Assembly: GCF_000328565.1 (NCBI RefSeq)
Contig: NC_019966.1
Coordinates: 4,030,001-4,094,000, forward strand
DNA: 64,000 nucleotides
Origin: Mycobacterium sp. JS623
Lineage (GTDB): Bacteria > Actinomycetota > Actinomycetes > Mycobacteriales > Mycobacteriaceae
Reading direction: 5' to 3'
Below are positions 54,898 through 64,000 of this stretch, in pieces (the first letter of the stretch is position 1; every line of letters begins with the position of its first letter). A model generated the notes under the pieces. That model had not been told where the DNA came from. It was given only the letters and a program-made list of their open reading frames with translations, and made no database searches. The position numbers and the translations under genes are program-made.

Positions 54898-55785
54898 TTA
54901 CATCCCGGCGGGCAGGATGTTCGGATTGGCGGTCGCCGGCGGTTCCAACGGCGGCAGCACCGACGCACCGTCGAGACTGTGCACCGGCAGGTTCTGCGAC
55001 CACGGATAGTGCAGGCTGAACGCCACGAGCCCGGTGCGTTCGGCAGCTGGCAAGTGGCACATCGCCAGCACGGTCTCTGCCAAATACTCGACAGGCTCAG
55101 TCGGGAAGGTGTCCGGGATCAATTGCGCCGCACCGGGTGTGCGCACCGCGGTCGATGGCCCCACACAGTTGACGGCGATGTTCGCGTCGACGAGTTCGGC
55201 GGCCACCCCCTGGGTGAACCGGTGCAGTGCGGCCTTCATCGACGCGTAGATCACATCGCCTGCGGTCTTGTTGTACTCGCGGTACGGACGCGCCGGCGCC
55301 AATCCCGTCACAGACCCGACGTTGACGATCCAGCCCGCCCCCTGCTTGCGCATATGTGGCACCACCGCCTTGGTGAGCACGAACGGGGTCCGCACGTAGT
55401 GTTCCACGGTCCGGTCGAATGTCTCGAGACCCATGTCGTCGATACGCGCATAGTCGGCGAACCCCGCGTTGTTGACCAGGACGTCGATGCGGCCGGTGCG
55501 TTCGAGCACCTCGTCGACCAACCGCTCGCGCTGACCGGGACTCTCGAGGTCGGCGGCGACGCCGAAGGCGGTCCCACCAGCCTCCTCGATCAGCTTGATC
55601 GTTTCGCCGATCGTGCCGGGAATCGCCTGCGCCGCCCCAGCTCGCATCGACGGCGATGGCTCGTAGGACCGCGCCGTCACCGCGACCGTCGCACCCTCGG
55701 CAGCCAGCCGCTGTGCGATCGCGCGTCCGATCCCCCTGCTACTTCCTGTAACTAAAGCAGTTCTGCCGCTGAGCAATTCCGTCAT
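54898..55785 (-). CDS. Short-chain dehydrogenase/reductase
   Basis: 295 aa from ATG 55785, which overlaps the end of the broken monooxygenase gene (ATGA). TGSSRGIGRAIAQRLAAEG cofactor loop, NNAGF, catalytic Ser in VNVGSVTG and YASMKAALHRF (YxxxK). C-terminus is longer than usual with several Pro-rich segments (PPLEPPATANPN). Substrate unknown; the neighbours suggest an alcohol/ketone step before Baeyer-Villiger oxidation. Confidence 0.85.
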   Translation of the reverse strand: MTELLSGRTALVTGSSRGIGRAIAQRLAAEGATVAVTARSYEPSPSMRAGAAQAIPGTIGETIKLIEEAGGTAFGVAADLESPGQRERLVDEVLERTGRIDVLVNNAGFADYARIDDMGLETFDRTVEHYVRTPFVLTKAVVPHMRKQGAGWIVNVGSVTGLAPARPYREYNKTAGDVIYASMKAALHRFTQGVAAELVDANIAVNCVGPSTAVRTPGAAQLIPDTFPTEPVEYLAETVLAMCHLPAAERTGLVAFSLHYPWSQNLPVHSLDGASVLPPLEPPATANPNILPAGM

Positions 55786-57658
55786 CGCAACACAAAATGC
55801 TCTTCGATGGGTGCGCGGTGCTGATGCCACAGGTCGACCAGCCGGTAGGGCGTCGCGACCACGACGCGGCCCGAACCCGAGCGATAGTAGGTGTGTGCGT
55901 TGGGTGTGTGACACCACACCGTCCGCGACATCGCCTCATCTATCCCGGCCACGTAGTCGTCATAGGCGTGCTGCGTCACTTCCATAGTCCTCGCGTCGCG
56001 CATCGCCATCAGTTGCAGGCACTCGATGATGTAGTGCGCCATCACCTCCATCGAGAAGTTGGCGCCCGCTCCGTGGCCCGGACTGTAGTTCGGCGCGGAG
56101 TTGATGAACAGGTTGGGGAATCCGGGCACCGTGCCACCGCGGTAGGCGCGCGGGCTGTCGCCCCACTCATCGGTCAGTTTGCGTCCGCCGAGACCCCGAA
56201 TATCGATGGTGGACAGGAAGTCCAGGTGATATCCCGTCGCGTAGATGATGACGTCGAGGTCGATCTGACGGCCGTCCGCCGTCACGATCCCTCTCGCGTT
56301 GACCTCGGCTGGTTCATTGGCTTCCACATCGACGTGGTTCCGGGTCAACGCCGCGTAGTACCCACCGGGGTCACGAATGATCCGCTTGCCATACGGCGCG
56401 AAATCCGGTGTATCTTCTTCGCCAGTTCCGTTCCCTCACCGAAGGTTTGGTTGATGTAATCCAAGCACATCTGTAGGAGCGCATCGTTGGCGGGCGAAAT
56501 CGACAGGTGGCTGTTCGCCCAATCCGGGTCCCGCAGGATCACTGGATAGTTATTGTCCGCAGTGGCCCAAAACGACTTCAGCCGATGCCAGTTGGCGAAG
56601 AAGGGCACATGCCGGCCGAGATACCGGCGATGCTCGGGCACGTCGTCGGAGGCCCGCCTGCGTGGCGCCACCCAGTGCGGCTGACGCTGAAACATTGTCA
56701 GATGCTCCACCGCATCAACGCAGGCATCGACGATCTGCACGGCGGTGCAGCCTGCACCGATGATCGCTACCCGCTTGCCCGTGAGGTCCACCGATGAATC
56801 CCACTGCGCGGAGTGAATGCTGTCGCCCGCGAACGTCTCTCGACCCGACAGCTCCGGCCAGCGTGGGCGGTTGAGGTAGCCGGCAGCGGTGATCACCACA
56901 CTGGCGAAGCTGATGTTGCGGTTGCCGTCGCGGTCGACCGAGTGGATCTGCCATTGGTCGCGGTCCTCGTCCCACCACAGGGCCTCGACCTCCGTGCCGA
57001 ACCGGGTGTGCTCGCGTAGCCCGTACTTGTCGGCCAGCGACACCAGGTAGGCCTGATACTCACCGCCCTGCGGGTAGTAGCTCGACCAATCCGGGTTCAC
57101 CTCACGCGACAGCGAGTAATACGCCGATGGCGTATCCACGCCGATGCCCGGGTAGGTCGTGGTCAACCATGTGCCGCCGACTTCGTCGTTGCGATCGAAG
57201 ATCTCGTAGGCGACCCCCGCATCGGCGGCGGCGAGGGCGGTGATGATGCCCGCCAGCCCGGCACCGACGATAGCCACCTTCAGTGTTTCGGGAATCGGCA
57301 CCGTTCGCGGCAGAGTCGGCTGCGATAGGTGGAAGCCGCCTTGCTCGAGCAGCAGCGGAACGAACTCGGCGTCGACGTCGGACCCGAGCGCAAGCGGCAG
57401 CAGCTGGGTGAACAGTTCTCGGTCGTCGGCAGCCCACAGACTCCGCGGAGCGTCCAGCGCCTCAACGACGGCCGTCACCAAAGCGTCCGCGGTGTCGGGG
57501 TCGGTGACACCAACTCGCTCCGGAGGATCGGGCACATGCGAGATCAACGGGCCGAATCGACCGATCACCGAAGCGTCGCCGGTGAGCTGGGCCAGCACCG
57601 CCACGAGCACGCCGGGATCGGCCTCGCGAAGATGCGCGCGCAGCTCATCAAGGTTCAC
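55782..57658 (-). pseudogene. HAPMO-like Baeyer-Villiger monooxygenase, split by a frameshift
   Basis: The first 437-codon ORF (57658-56345) has an N-terminal helical domain of ~120 aa, then IVGAGLAGIITALAAA, GGTWLTTTYPGIGVDTPS and IIGAGCTAVQIVDACV. The 4-hydroxyacetophenone monooxygenase group has this layout and a length of ~640 aa. After KK (about 56412) one base is missing: the correct continuation, TPDFAPYGKRIIRDPGGYYA, is in the next frame and leads into the second ORF (56348-55782) with VIIYATGYHLDF. Restoring one base gives 625 aa. Real decay or sequence error. Confidence 0.8.
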
Positions 57659-57802
57659 GGGATCCGCCTATGGCGTCGCGGTTTCGGCGTCGGTCGTCAC
57701 GGCAACCGAGTATCGAGGCATTCGCGGTCGACGTCGGCGCCGTTGTCTACTCAGCGGGACACGTGTCCAAACGGATCCGGCACAGGCGCATACGCTTCGG
57801 CC

Positions 57803-58960
57803 ATGCAACGGGTGCACTACGACGATGACCACCGCGCATTCGCGGAGTTGGCCGGCGATTTCGCCGTCAAAGAAGTCGCACCCCACATCGCCGACTGGGA
57901 AAACGACGGCATCATTCCGCGTGAAGTGTTCGCAAAGGCGGGTGCGGTCGGGCTCCTCGGCTTCGCGGCAGACGAACGCTTCGGTGGGGTCGGCGCCCGT
58001 GACTATCGCTACAACCAGATCATGATCGAAGCGTTCATGGACGTTGACTGCGGCGCGGTCGGCCTGAGTTTTGCGGTCCACAACGACATCTGCCTGCCTT
58101 ACCTGGCCGATCTGACCACACCCGAACAGCAGGCGCGCTGGCTGCCCGGGTTCGTACGTGGAGATCTGATCGCCGCGATCGGCATGACCGAACCGGGAGC
58201 CGGCTCCGATGTCGCAGGTATCCGGACGTCCGCCGTCGACGCCGAGGACCACTTCGTCGTCAACGGCGCCAAGACTTTCATCACCAACGGACAGAACGCC
58301 GACCTGGTGATCACGGCGGTACGAACATCACCAGACCGCCACCGCGGGCTCACACTGCTGGTGCTCGAACGTGGCGTGCTCGGGTTCGAGCGCGGCCGCA
58401 ATCTCGACAAGCTCGGATTGCGCTGCCAGGACACGTCCGAGTTGGTCTTCACTGATGTCAAGGTGTCCAAGGACAATGTCCTTGGTGAGGCGGGCCGCGG
58501 ATTCGACTACATGATGAAAAACCTTCCGCAGGAACGCATGCAGATCGCGGTAGGCAGCCTCGGACGCGCCCGCGCCGCCCTGTGTTGGACGATCGACTAC
58601 GTGCGTGAGCGCACGGCGTTCGGCAAACCAATCGGCGCTTTGCAAAACACCCGCTTCGCGCTCGCCGATGTTGCCACCGAAATATCGGTCGCCGAGGCGT
58701 TTATCGACCGGTGCGTGATCGAACTCAACGCGGGTCGGCTTTCAGCCGCCGACGCCGCCAAGGCCAAATTGTGGGCGACCGAAATGGAGTTCCGCTGCCT
58801 GGATTCATGTCAGCAGCTGTTCGGCGGCTACGGCTACATGCGTGAGTATCCGATCGCACGATCGGCCATCGATGCGCGCGTGACCCGTGTCTACGGCGGC
58901 ACCTCTGAGATCATGCGCGAGATCATCGGCCGTGACTTAAATCTTGAGCTGAAACCCTAA
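57803..58960 (+). CDS. Acyl-CoA dehydrogenase
   Basis: 385 aa from ATG 57803; TACGCT ends 6 nt upstream (leaderless). Flavin and substrate motifs: IGMTEPGAGSDVAGIRTSAV, FITNGQNADLV, LGLRCQDTSELVFTDV, QLFGGYGYMREYPI and catalytic Glu in RVYGGTSEIMREIIGR (Glu near the C-terminus as in short/medium-chain enzymes). Followed by an acyl-CoA synthetase 10 nt later, so the pair activates and desaturates a carboxylic acid product. Confidence 0.9.
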   Translation: MQRVHYDDDHRAFAELAGDFAVKEVAPHIADWENDGIIPREVFAKAGAVGLLGFAADERFGGVGARDYRYNQIMIEAFMDVDCGAVGLSFAVHNDICLPYLADLTTPEQQARWLPGFVRGDLIAAIGMTEPGAGSDVAGIRTSAVDAEDHFVVNGAKTFITNGQNADLVITAVRTSPDRHRGLTLLVLERGVLGFERGRNLDKLGLRCQDTSELVFTDVKVSKDNVLGEAGRGFDYMMKNLPQERMQIAVGSLGRARAALCWTIDYVRERTAFGKPIGALQNTRFALADVATEISVAEAFIDRCVIELNAGRLSAADAAKAKLWATEMEFRCLDSCQQLFGGYGYMREYPIARSAIDARVTRVYGGTSEIMREIIGRDLNLELKP

Positions 58961-58970
58961 GGACGACGAC

Positions 58971-60530
58971 ATGCAGGTACGCAGCCACTCACTGGGCGAC
59001 ATTCCCCGCCGCTCCGCGCGCAGACACCCCGACAAGGTCGCCATCATCGATGGCGACCTGACGTTGACGTTCGCCGAATTCGACAAACTTGTGAACCGCG
59101 CTGCGGCGGCGTTGCGGGACAACGGTTTAGCGCCAGGCGATCGGGTAGCACTGCTTGCCCACAACTGCTGGCAGTACGCGGTGCTGACGTTCGCCACCGC
59201 TCGAGCAGCGGTCGTGCTGGTGCCGATCAACTTCATGTTGACCGCCCACGAGATCGCCTTCATTCTCGAGCACAGCCAGGCCCGGGGATTCATCGTCGAA
59301 AACGAGCTGATCACCACGGCAGAGCAGGCGATGACTCAGAGCGGGTCGGTGATCACCAAGGTGGCCTTGAACGCTGACGGGCAACGGGCGCCGTACGGCT
59401 GGGAGGACTTTGCGCATTGGCTCACGACGACGACTCCCCCACCGGACCTCGAGGTCTCCGACGATCAGCTGATGCGGCTGATGTACACCAGCGGGACCGA
59501 ATCTCGTCCCAAGGGCGTGATGCACTCCAGCCGCAGCCTGGTGTCGAACTACGTCAGCACCATCGTGGCCGGGTCGATGTCGGCCGACGACGTCGAAATC
59601 CACTCGATGCCGCTGTACCACTGCGCACAGCTCGACAACTTCCTCGCCACCGACATCTATCTCGGCGCGACCAGCATCATCATTCCCCGACCCGATCCGG
59701 AGGTCGTCCTGCGGGGCATCGAGAGGTACAAGGTCACCAATTATTTTGCGCCACCGACGATCTGGATTGCCTTGCTACGGTCACCGGTGTTCGACCAGGT
59801 CGACCTGAGCAGTCTGCGCAAGGGTTATTACGGCGCGTCGGCGATGCCGACAGAGGTTCTTCACGAGATCCGCGAACGGCTGCCCAATCTGCAGCTGTGG
59901 AACTTCTACGGCCAGACCGAGATGGCGCCGCTGGCCAGCGCTCTGGGTCCCGAGGACCAAGGCGACCACGCCGGCGCAGCGGGGCGGCCCGCGATCAACG
60001 TCGAAACCGCGATCCTCGATGACACCGATTCGCCAGTCGCCGCGGGAACCGTCGGCGAGATCGCGCACCGTGGCCCCCACCTGATGTTGGGTTATCTCGA
60101 CGATCCCGCGCGCACAGCTGATGCGTTCCGCGGTGGCTGGTTTCATTCCGGGGACCTCGGCTACTACGACGACTTCGGCCTGCTGCATGTGGTCGATCGC
60201 AAAAAGGACATGATCAAGACCGGCGGTGAGAACGTCGCAAGCCGCGAGGTCGAAGAAGTCCTGTACCGACACCCCGCTGTGCAGGAAGTCGCGGTGTTCG
60301 GTGTCCCCCATCCGGTGTGGGTCGAGGCCGTCGTGGCGGCCGTGGTCATTCGCGACAGCGCCGACGCCAGCGCCGACGAGCTCGTCAGCCACTGCCGCGG
60401 CCACCTGGCGGGTTACAAGACCCCCAAGCAGGTGTTCTTCGTCGACGCATTGCCCAAGAACCCGAGCGGCAAGCTGCTCAAACGCGAGCTGCGGACGCGT
60501 TTCGGTGCCGAACAGAACGTGTTCCACTGA
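58971..60530 (+). CDS. Acyl-CoA synthetase (FadD-type, AMP-forming)
   Basis: 519 aa. ANL-superfamily motifs: MYTSGTESRPKGVMHS (P-loop; Glu where Thr is common), NFYGQTEMAPL, YYDDFGLLHVVDRKKDMIKT with the hinge, and C-terminal Lys in NPSGKLLKREL. Forms an acyl-AMP then acyl-CoA. Soluble; chain length or ring structure of the substrate cannot be told. Operon with the acyl-CoA dehydrogenase. Confidence 0.9.
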   Translation: MQVRSHSLGDIPRRSARRHPDKVAIIDGDLTLTFAEFDKLVNRAAAALRDNGLAPGDRVALLAHNCWQYAVLTFATARAAVVLVPINFMLTAHEIAFILEHSQARGFIVENELITTAEQAMTQSGSVITKVALNADGQRAPYGWEDFAHWLTTTTPPPDLEVSDDQLMRLMYTSGTESRPKGVMHSSRSLVSNYVSTIVAGSMSADDVEIHSMPLYHCAQLDNFLATDIYLGATSIIIPRPDPEVVLRGIERYKVTNYFAPPTIWIALLRSPVFDQVDLSSLRKGYYGASAMPTEVLHEIRERLPNLQLWNFYGQTEMAPLASALGPEDQGDHAGAAGRPAINVETAILDDTDSPVAAGTVGEIAHRGPHLMLGYLDDPARTADAFRGGWFHSGDLGYYDDFGLLHVVDRKKDMIKTGGENVASREVEEVLYRHPAVQEVAVFGVPHPVWVEAVVAAVVIRDSADASADELVSHCRGHLAGYKTPKQVFFVDALPKNPSGKLLKRELRTRFGAEQNVFH

Positions 60531-60578
60531 CCGGACGCCGCTGCGCCGTCGAACGCGTCGCGGCGGTTGACTCGCTCC

Positions 60579-61061
60579 ATGAGCAACGACATCACCCTGG
60601 CCGAAGTTCAGGAGTTCATCGCCGGGTTCTGGTACCACTACGACCAGGGTCACTTCGACGAGCTCGCGGTCCGCATCGGTGACGAGATGGAGTACCTGAG
60701 CCGCTCCGAATCCGGCACATGCCCATTCGAGGACCTGCTCAAGGCCGAGTTGCGCGGCGGCGCCGAGACTCTGGCGTGGTTGACCCAGCACCGCAACGAG
60801 AATCCGTACCCACTGCGTCACCACGCCACGAACATCTTCCGCACCGGAATCGAGGGGCCGACCACGTTTGTCCGCTTCTACCTGTTCGTCAACCAGGTCA
60901 CCAATGCCGTGCCGTTCGCGGTGTCCAGCGGTGTGGTCGACGTCGCGGTACGGCGCGGCGCCGACGGCCTGGTTTTCACCTCGATGAAGGTGATCCTCGA
61001 CGCCGACGACTCGATACCTTTTGCCGAATACAACAGTGCCGCCGCCGCGACGGGCGCTTAG
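60579..61061 (+). CDS. SnoaL-like protein (aromatic/steroid cluster type)
   Basis: 160 aa from ATG 60579 (in-frame TTG 60567 also possible). NTF2-like fold pattern: EFIAGFWYHYDQGHFDELAV helix, PLRHHATNIFRTGIEGPTTF and VVDVAVRRGADGLVFTSMKV strands. Belongs by appearance to the group found beside ring-hydroxylating and SDR genes. Between acyl-CoA synthetase and SDR, probably in the same operon. Confidence 0.7.
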   Translation: MSNDITLAEVQEFIAGFWYHYDQGHFDELAVRIGDEMEYLSRSESGTCPFEDLLKAELRGGAETLAWLTQHRNENPYPLRHHATNIFRTGIEGPTTFVRFYLFVNQVTNAVPFAVSSGVVDVAVRRGADGLVFTSMKVILDADDSIPFAEYNSAAAATGA

Positions 61062-61067
61062 ACGCCG

Positions 61068-61925
61068 ATGACCGCGCGCGACACATTCGGCGGTGGCGTA
61101 GCCGTCATAACAGGAGCCGGTGCAGGTATCGGTGCGGGCCTGGCGCGTCACGCCGTGCGTTTAGGCATGACCGTCGTGCTCGCTGACGTCGACGCGAAAG
61201 CGGTTGCGGCCCTTCGAGACGAACTCACCACGGCGGGCGCCAAGGCCGTCGACGTCGTCTGTGACGTCCGCGATCCGGAGGCCGTGCACGCGTTGGCCGA
61301 GCGGACGTACCGCGATGTCGGCCCGGCCCGGCTACTGGTCAACAACGCAGGCGTCGAACAGTTCGGATACCTTTGGGATGTCTCGGTCGAGAACTGGAAT
61401 CGGCTCGTCGATATCAACATCAGCGGCGTATTCCACGGTGTGCGTGCGTTTCTGCCGAAAATGTTCGCGGCGCGCGAACCCGCGTGGGTGTGGAACCTGT
61501 CCTCGATCGGCGGCGTCGCCGTCGTGCCCTTGCAGGCCCCCTACATCATGAGCAAGCACGCGGTGCTGGCGCTGACCGAATGCCTACGACTGGAAGTGGA
61601 ACTGGCCGGCCACAACAACATCCACGTGCAGGCTGTGCTGCCAGGTGCGGTGGTATCGAACATCTTTGAGTCCGCAGGCGGAGTCGACGGAGGCGATGCC
61701 GCGGCGGCCGAATCACAACGCGCCGCAATGCTCGACATCAAGGCCGATGCCATGGATCCCCTTGCCGCGGCCGAGGCTGTGTTCGATCAAGCCGCCGAAG
61801 GTCGGTTCTACCTGTTGACCCAGCCGGACTACGTCGGCGCGGCGATGGCCGAGCGCGCCGAAGTCCTTGTCTCCCAGCGGCCGCCGATGTTGAAGGGTCG
61901 TCGGTTCGACCCCGCGCACCAATGA
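61068..61925 (+). CDS. Short-chain dehydrogenase/reductase
   Basis: 285 aa from ATG 61068. TGAGAGIGAGLARHAVRLG loop, NNAGVEQFG, catalytic Ser in NLSSIGG and YIMSKHAVLALTE (YxxxK). Overlaps the esterase start by 4 nt (ATGA). NADP or NAD preference not clear (LADVD suggests NAD). Substrate unknown. Confidence 0.87.
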   Translation: MTARDTFGGGVAVITGAGAGIGAGLARHAVRLGMTVVLADVDAKAVAALRDELTTAGAKAVDVVCDVRDPEAVHALAERTYRDVGPARLLVNNAGVEQFGYLWDVSVENWNRLVDINISGVFHGVRAFLPKMFAAREPAWVWNLSSIGGVAVVPLQAPYIMSKHAVLALTECLRLEVELAGHNNIHVQAVLPGAVVSNIFESAGGVDGGDAAAAESQRAAMLDIKADAMDPLAAAEAVFDQAAEGRFYLLTQPDYVGAAMAERAEVLVSQRPPMLKGRRFDPAHQ

Positions 61926-62857
61926 CGCTCGACCCGGATGCCGCAGCGCGGGTTGCCTCGTTCGGCGAGATACTGCCGATGCGCGTGCGTGGCCTTGGGG
62001 CCGTGCGCGAGGCAATCGAGTCCGCACCGCATCCCGACAGTATGCCGTCGATGGCACACATCGAAAACTGTGCAATTCCTGGCCCGGCAGGCCAGATTCG
62101 CGCCCTCATTTACCGCCCCTCACCGGAGCCCGGGGGCCCCGTATTGGTGTACCTGCACGGCGGCGGACTGGTGATGGGCTCCAACCATTCGTTCGAGCCG
62201 CTGGCGAGAGTGCTTGCCGCCGAGTCCAATGCCACCGTGGTGGCAGTCGAGTACCGGCTGGCACCGGAATGTCCGCCCCCCGCCCAATTCGACGATGCGT
62301 ATACCGCGACCGTATGGGTGGCCGATCATGCGGACGAACTCGGAGTCGATGCAACACGATTGGCCGTCGTCGGTGACAGCGCGGGGGGTTCCCTTGCCGC
62401 AGGCGTCGCGCTGGCGGCCCGCGATCACGACGGCCCAGCGATCTTCTGCCAAGTGCTGCTCTACCCGGGACTGGACCGGGACATGGGGGCACCGTCGATC
62501 GTCTCGCTCACAGACGCCCCGATGCTCGGCCACGACGACATCGTCTACATGCACGACCTGGCCGACAGTGGCGCGAGCGCACCGCACGACCAGTACCGCG
62601 TGCCCGCCTACGCGACGGACCTGACCGATCTGCCGCCCGCGATCATCGTTACCGCAGAATGCGATCCGATTCGCGACTGGGGCGAGCGCTATGCCGCCAG
62701 GCTTCGCGACGCGCGCGTAAAAGTGACGGTCACCCGCTACCCCGGCATGTATCACGGGTTTCTGATGCGATCCGATGCCACCGCGCGGAGTCGGCTGGCG
62801 ATCGCCGAGATCGGCGGCCTGCTGCGGGCGAAATTCGCTCATCCGCTGCCGTTTTAG
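61922..62857 (+). CDS. HSL-type alpha/beta hydrolase, second paralogue
   Basis: 311 aa from ATG 61922. LHGGGLVMGSNHSFEPLARV oxyanion region, EYRLAPECPPPAQFDDAYTA, nucleophile GDSAGGSLA, Asp in CDPIRDWGE and His in GMYHGFLMR. Same length as the esterase at 52.7 kb but clearly diverged. Coupled to the preceding SDR. Confidence 0.9.
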   Translation: MTLDPDAAARVASFGEILPMRVRGLGAVREAIESAPHPDSMPSMAHIENCAIPGPAGQIRALIYRPSPEPGGPVLVYLHGGGLVMGSNHSFEPLARVLAAESNATVVAVEYRLAPECPPPAQFDDAYTATVWVADHADELGVDATRLAVVGDSAGGSLAAGVALAARDHDGPAIFCQVLLYPGLDRDMGAPSIVSLTDAPMLGHDDIVYMHDLADSGASAPHDQYRVPAYATDLTDLPPAIIVTAECDPIRDWGERYAARLRDARVKVTVTRYPGMYHGFLMRSDATARSRLAIAEIGGLLRAKFAHPLPF

Positions 62858-62936
62858 CGTCCCGTTCACCGGACGGGTCCGCAGAGAACCGCCCATTTCG
62901 AGCACAGAATCGACATAGCCGAGAAGAGGAGACCTG

Positions 62937-64000
62937 ATGCTCACAGATGAGCGGCGCATAGAGCTGTCCGAAGTGTTGCGTCCCGCATCACCACCTGTCG
63001 ACGTCGACGGCGTCTACACCGACGATCAACGGGAACGGCTGCTCGGCGTCGTCCGCAGCCAGGGTCCCTGGAAACTGATCATCGCCCAGCATTTCGCGTC
63101 GGCTGACGAGCTGATGGCCACGATGAGTGGGGCGTTCCCGGAGGGCTTCGAACCATCCTTGGACCTGTTTTTGACTCCAACCTTTCGCGGTTACCTCGCC
63201 AACTACGGAACAGTCTTGTACCCGGAACTGCACGACTGCTTCTACAACGAAAAGTTCTTGCAGATGGCGAAGCAATACTGGAACGCCGAGTACGCCAAGC
63301 CAGAGATGATGCTGTTCAACATCAACGGCCCATGCGCCAACCGCGACCCCGGCCATTTGGATTCACCGAGCTTCCGTGGAGTGTGCCACGAGAACGCCCC
63401 GACGTGGCTGTGCAGTGTGATGGGTAAGTCCGGCCTGTTCACCGAGTACCTGATCAAGATGGCTCAGGTGATCACGTGGTTCTCGTTGGATGAAGGTAGC
63501 GGATTCACATACTGGCCGGACGGTCCGCTGAAAGCGCCGCAACGCCTCCTGCCGCCGGTGTACAACCGCGGCGTCGTGGTCCAGAACGAGATGATGGTGC
63601 ATCGCGGCGAAGCCAATGGTCCGCTCGATCAGCAGACCCCCGCCGGGTTGGCGTTCGACACGGTGTTCACCGGCGATCCCGGCGATCGCGATCACTGGCT
63701 GCTGAAGAACGGTGACGACGTGGTTGCCCGGCATCACACCAACGAGCTTCGCTTCCTGGTGCATTGGTCGGCCGAGGTGTTCTCCGACTATGACGAGTTG
63801 AAGAAGAACATGGATGGTTCCGACGATCTCACGATCGAGCAGGCGATCGATACGCTGGTCAAAGACGTCAACGCCAACGGCCTCAAGCTCGCAATGCCGG
63901 ACGAGCCGCTGCACGACCCCGAATTCATTCGCATCCTAAACGCGGCCTACGACCTCGGCGGGCCCGCGAGCTATCCCGCAGAGGCTCCCCTCAGCGCCTT
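62937..64000 (+). CDS. Possible Fe(II)/2-oxoglutarate oxygenase-like protein (partial)
   Basis: Starts at ATG 62937 with SD AGAGGAGA and runs off the right edge after ~354 codons. I do not recognise the family with certainty. A HxD-like pair in GHLDSPSFRG (residues ~140-150), a later His in MVHRGEAN and an Arg in ELRFLVHWSAE would fit the double-stranded beta-helix iron site of phytanoyl-CoA-type oxygenases. The region between contains LFTEYLIKMAQVITWFSLDE. Same strand as the SDR-esterase pair, 79 nt downstream. Confidence 0.5.
   Translation, partial: MLTDERRIELSEVLRPASPPVDVDGVYTDDQRERLLGVVRSQGPWKLIIAQHFASADELMATMSGAFPEGFEPSLDLFLTPTFRGYLANYGTVLYPELHDCFYNEKFLQMAKQYWNAEYAKPEMMLFNINGPCANRDPGHLDSPSFRGVCHENAPTWLCSVMGKSGLFTEYLIKMAQVITWFSLDEGSGFTYWPDGPLKAPQRLLPPVYNRGVVVQNEMMVHRGEANGPLDQQTPAGLAFDTVFTGDPGDRDHWLLKNGDDVVARHHTNELRFLVHWSAEVFSDYDELKKNMDGSDDLTIEQAIDTLVKDVNANGLKLAMPDEPLHDPEFIRILNAAYDLGGPASYPAEAPLSA

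Noticed and set aside
59781..61151. 456-codon ORF antisense to the acyl-CoA synthetase and SnoaL-like gene
   Set aside because: Translation is typical antisense composition; the plus strand has three well-formed family proteins.

Overview
The window is high-GC actinobacterial DNA with clear mycobacterial hallmarks: sulfate-assimilation genes preceded by polycysteine leader peptides, a GH15 trehalase, LppR-like lipoproteins, mycofactocin-type SDRs and many leaderless genes (a TANNNT -10 box 6-8 nt before ATG/GTG). From memory of Mycobacterium tuberculosis gene order, the first 33.4 kb follow the Rv2388c-Rv2415c block (hemW, sirA, cysH, che1, cysA/W/T, subI, trehalase, lppR, lepA, Rv2405-Rv2407, Rv2409c-Rv2411c, rpsT, holA, comEC, comEA). 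A rapidly growing Mycolicibacterium-type organism is the best guess; I do not name a species.

Layout. 0.4-8.8 kb is sulfur assimilation: siroheme sulfite reductase, APS reductase and a CbiX/SirB-like chelatase on the plus strand, and the sulfate ABC importer subI-cysT-cysW-cysA on the minus strand. Each of the two operons starts with a 30-codon leaderless leader ORF carrying a Cys run, and SD-sequestering hairpins can be drawn between leader and first gene. 8.9-17.5 kb holds small membrane proteins, trehalase, an ANTAR protein, two DUF202 proteins, two PknH-sensor-like lipoproteins, lepA, a PemK-like protein, a GNAT and a CBS protein. 17.5-23 kb is an insertion relative to the M. tuberculosis order: a monooxygenase relic, an aldo/keto reductase, and a tight Rieske oxygenase - type III glutamine synthetase-like - creatininase-like - TetR set with TGAAAC/GTTTCA operators, which I read as a possible amine-degradation cassette. 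23-33.4 kb returns to core genes: RNase Z, a MarR-controlled pair, the transglutaminase/alpha-E/permuted ATP-grasp operon (with a polyglutamine tail), rpsT, holA and comEC-comEA.

From 33.5 kb to the end the remembered synteny is lost and the content is accessory catabolism. 34-41 kb contains a tautomerase/HxlR pair with a 19-bp palindrome, a cobalt-type nitrile hydratase (beta, alpha, activator) followed by a slipin, a RidA-like protein and an acetamidase/formamidase, together suggesting nitrile to amide to acid conversion. 41.6-64 kb is a dense island with paralogues of the steroid HsaA, HsaC and HsaD enzymes, a KstD-like flavoprotein, a free-standing KshB-type ferredoxin, two Baeyer-Villiger monooxygenases, several SDRs, two HSL-type esterases, an acyl-CoA dehydrogenase, an acyl-CoA synthetase and an IclR regulator. 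It looks like a pathway for a cyclic ketone, aromatic or steroid-like substrate.

Several island genes are broken: an SDR with a 1-base frameshift and lost C-terminus, a HAPMO-like monooxygenase with a 1-base frameshift, and an internally deleted SnoaL-like gene. The island is either decaying or carries a few sequence errors. I saw no tRNA or rRNA gene, insertion sequence, CRISPR array or phage gene.
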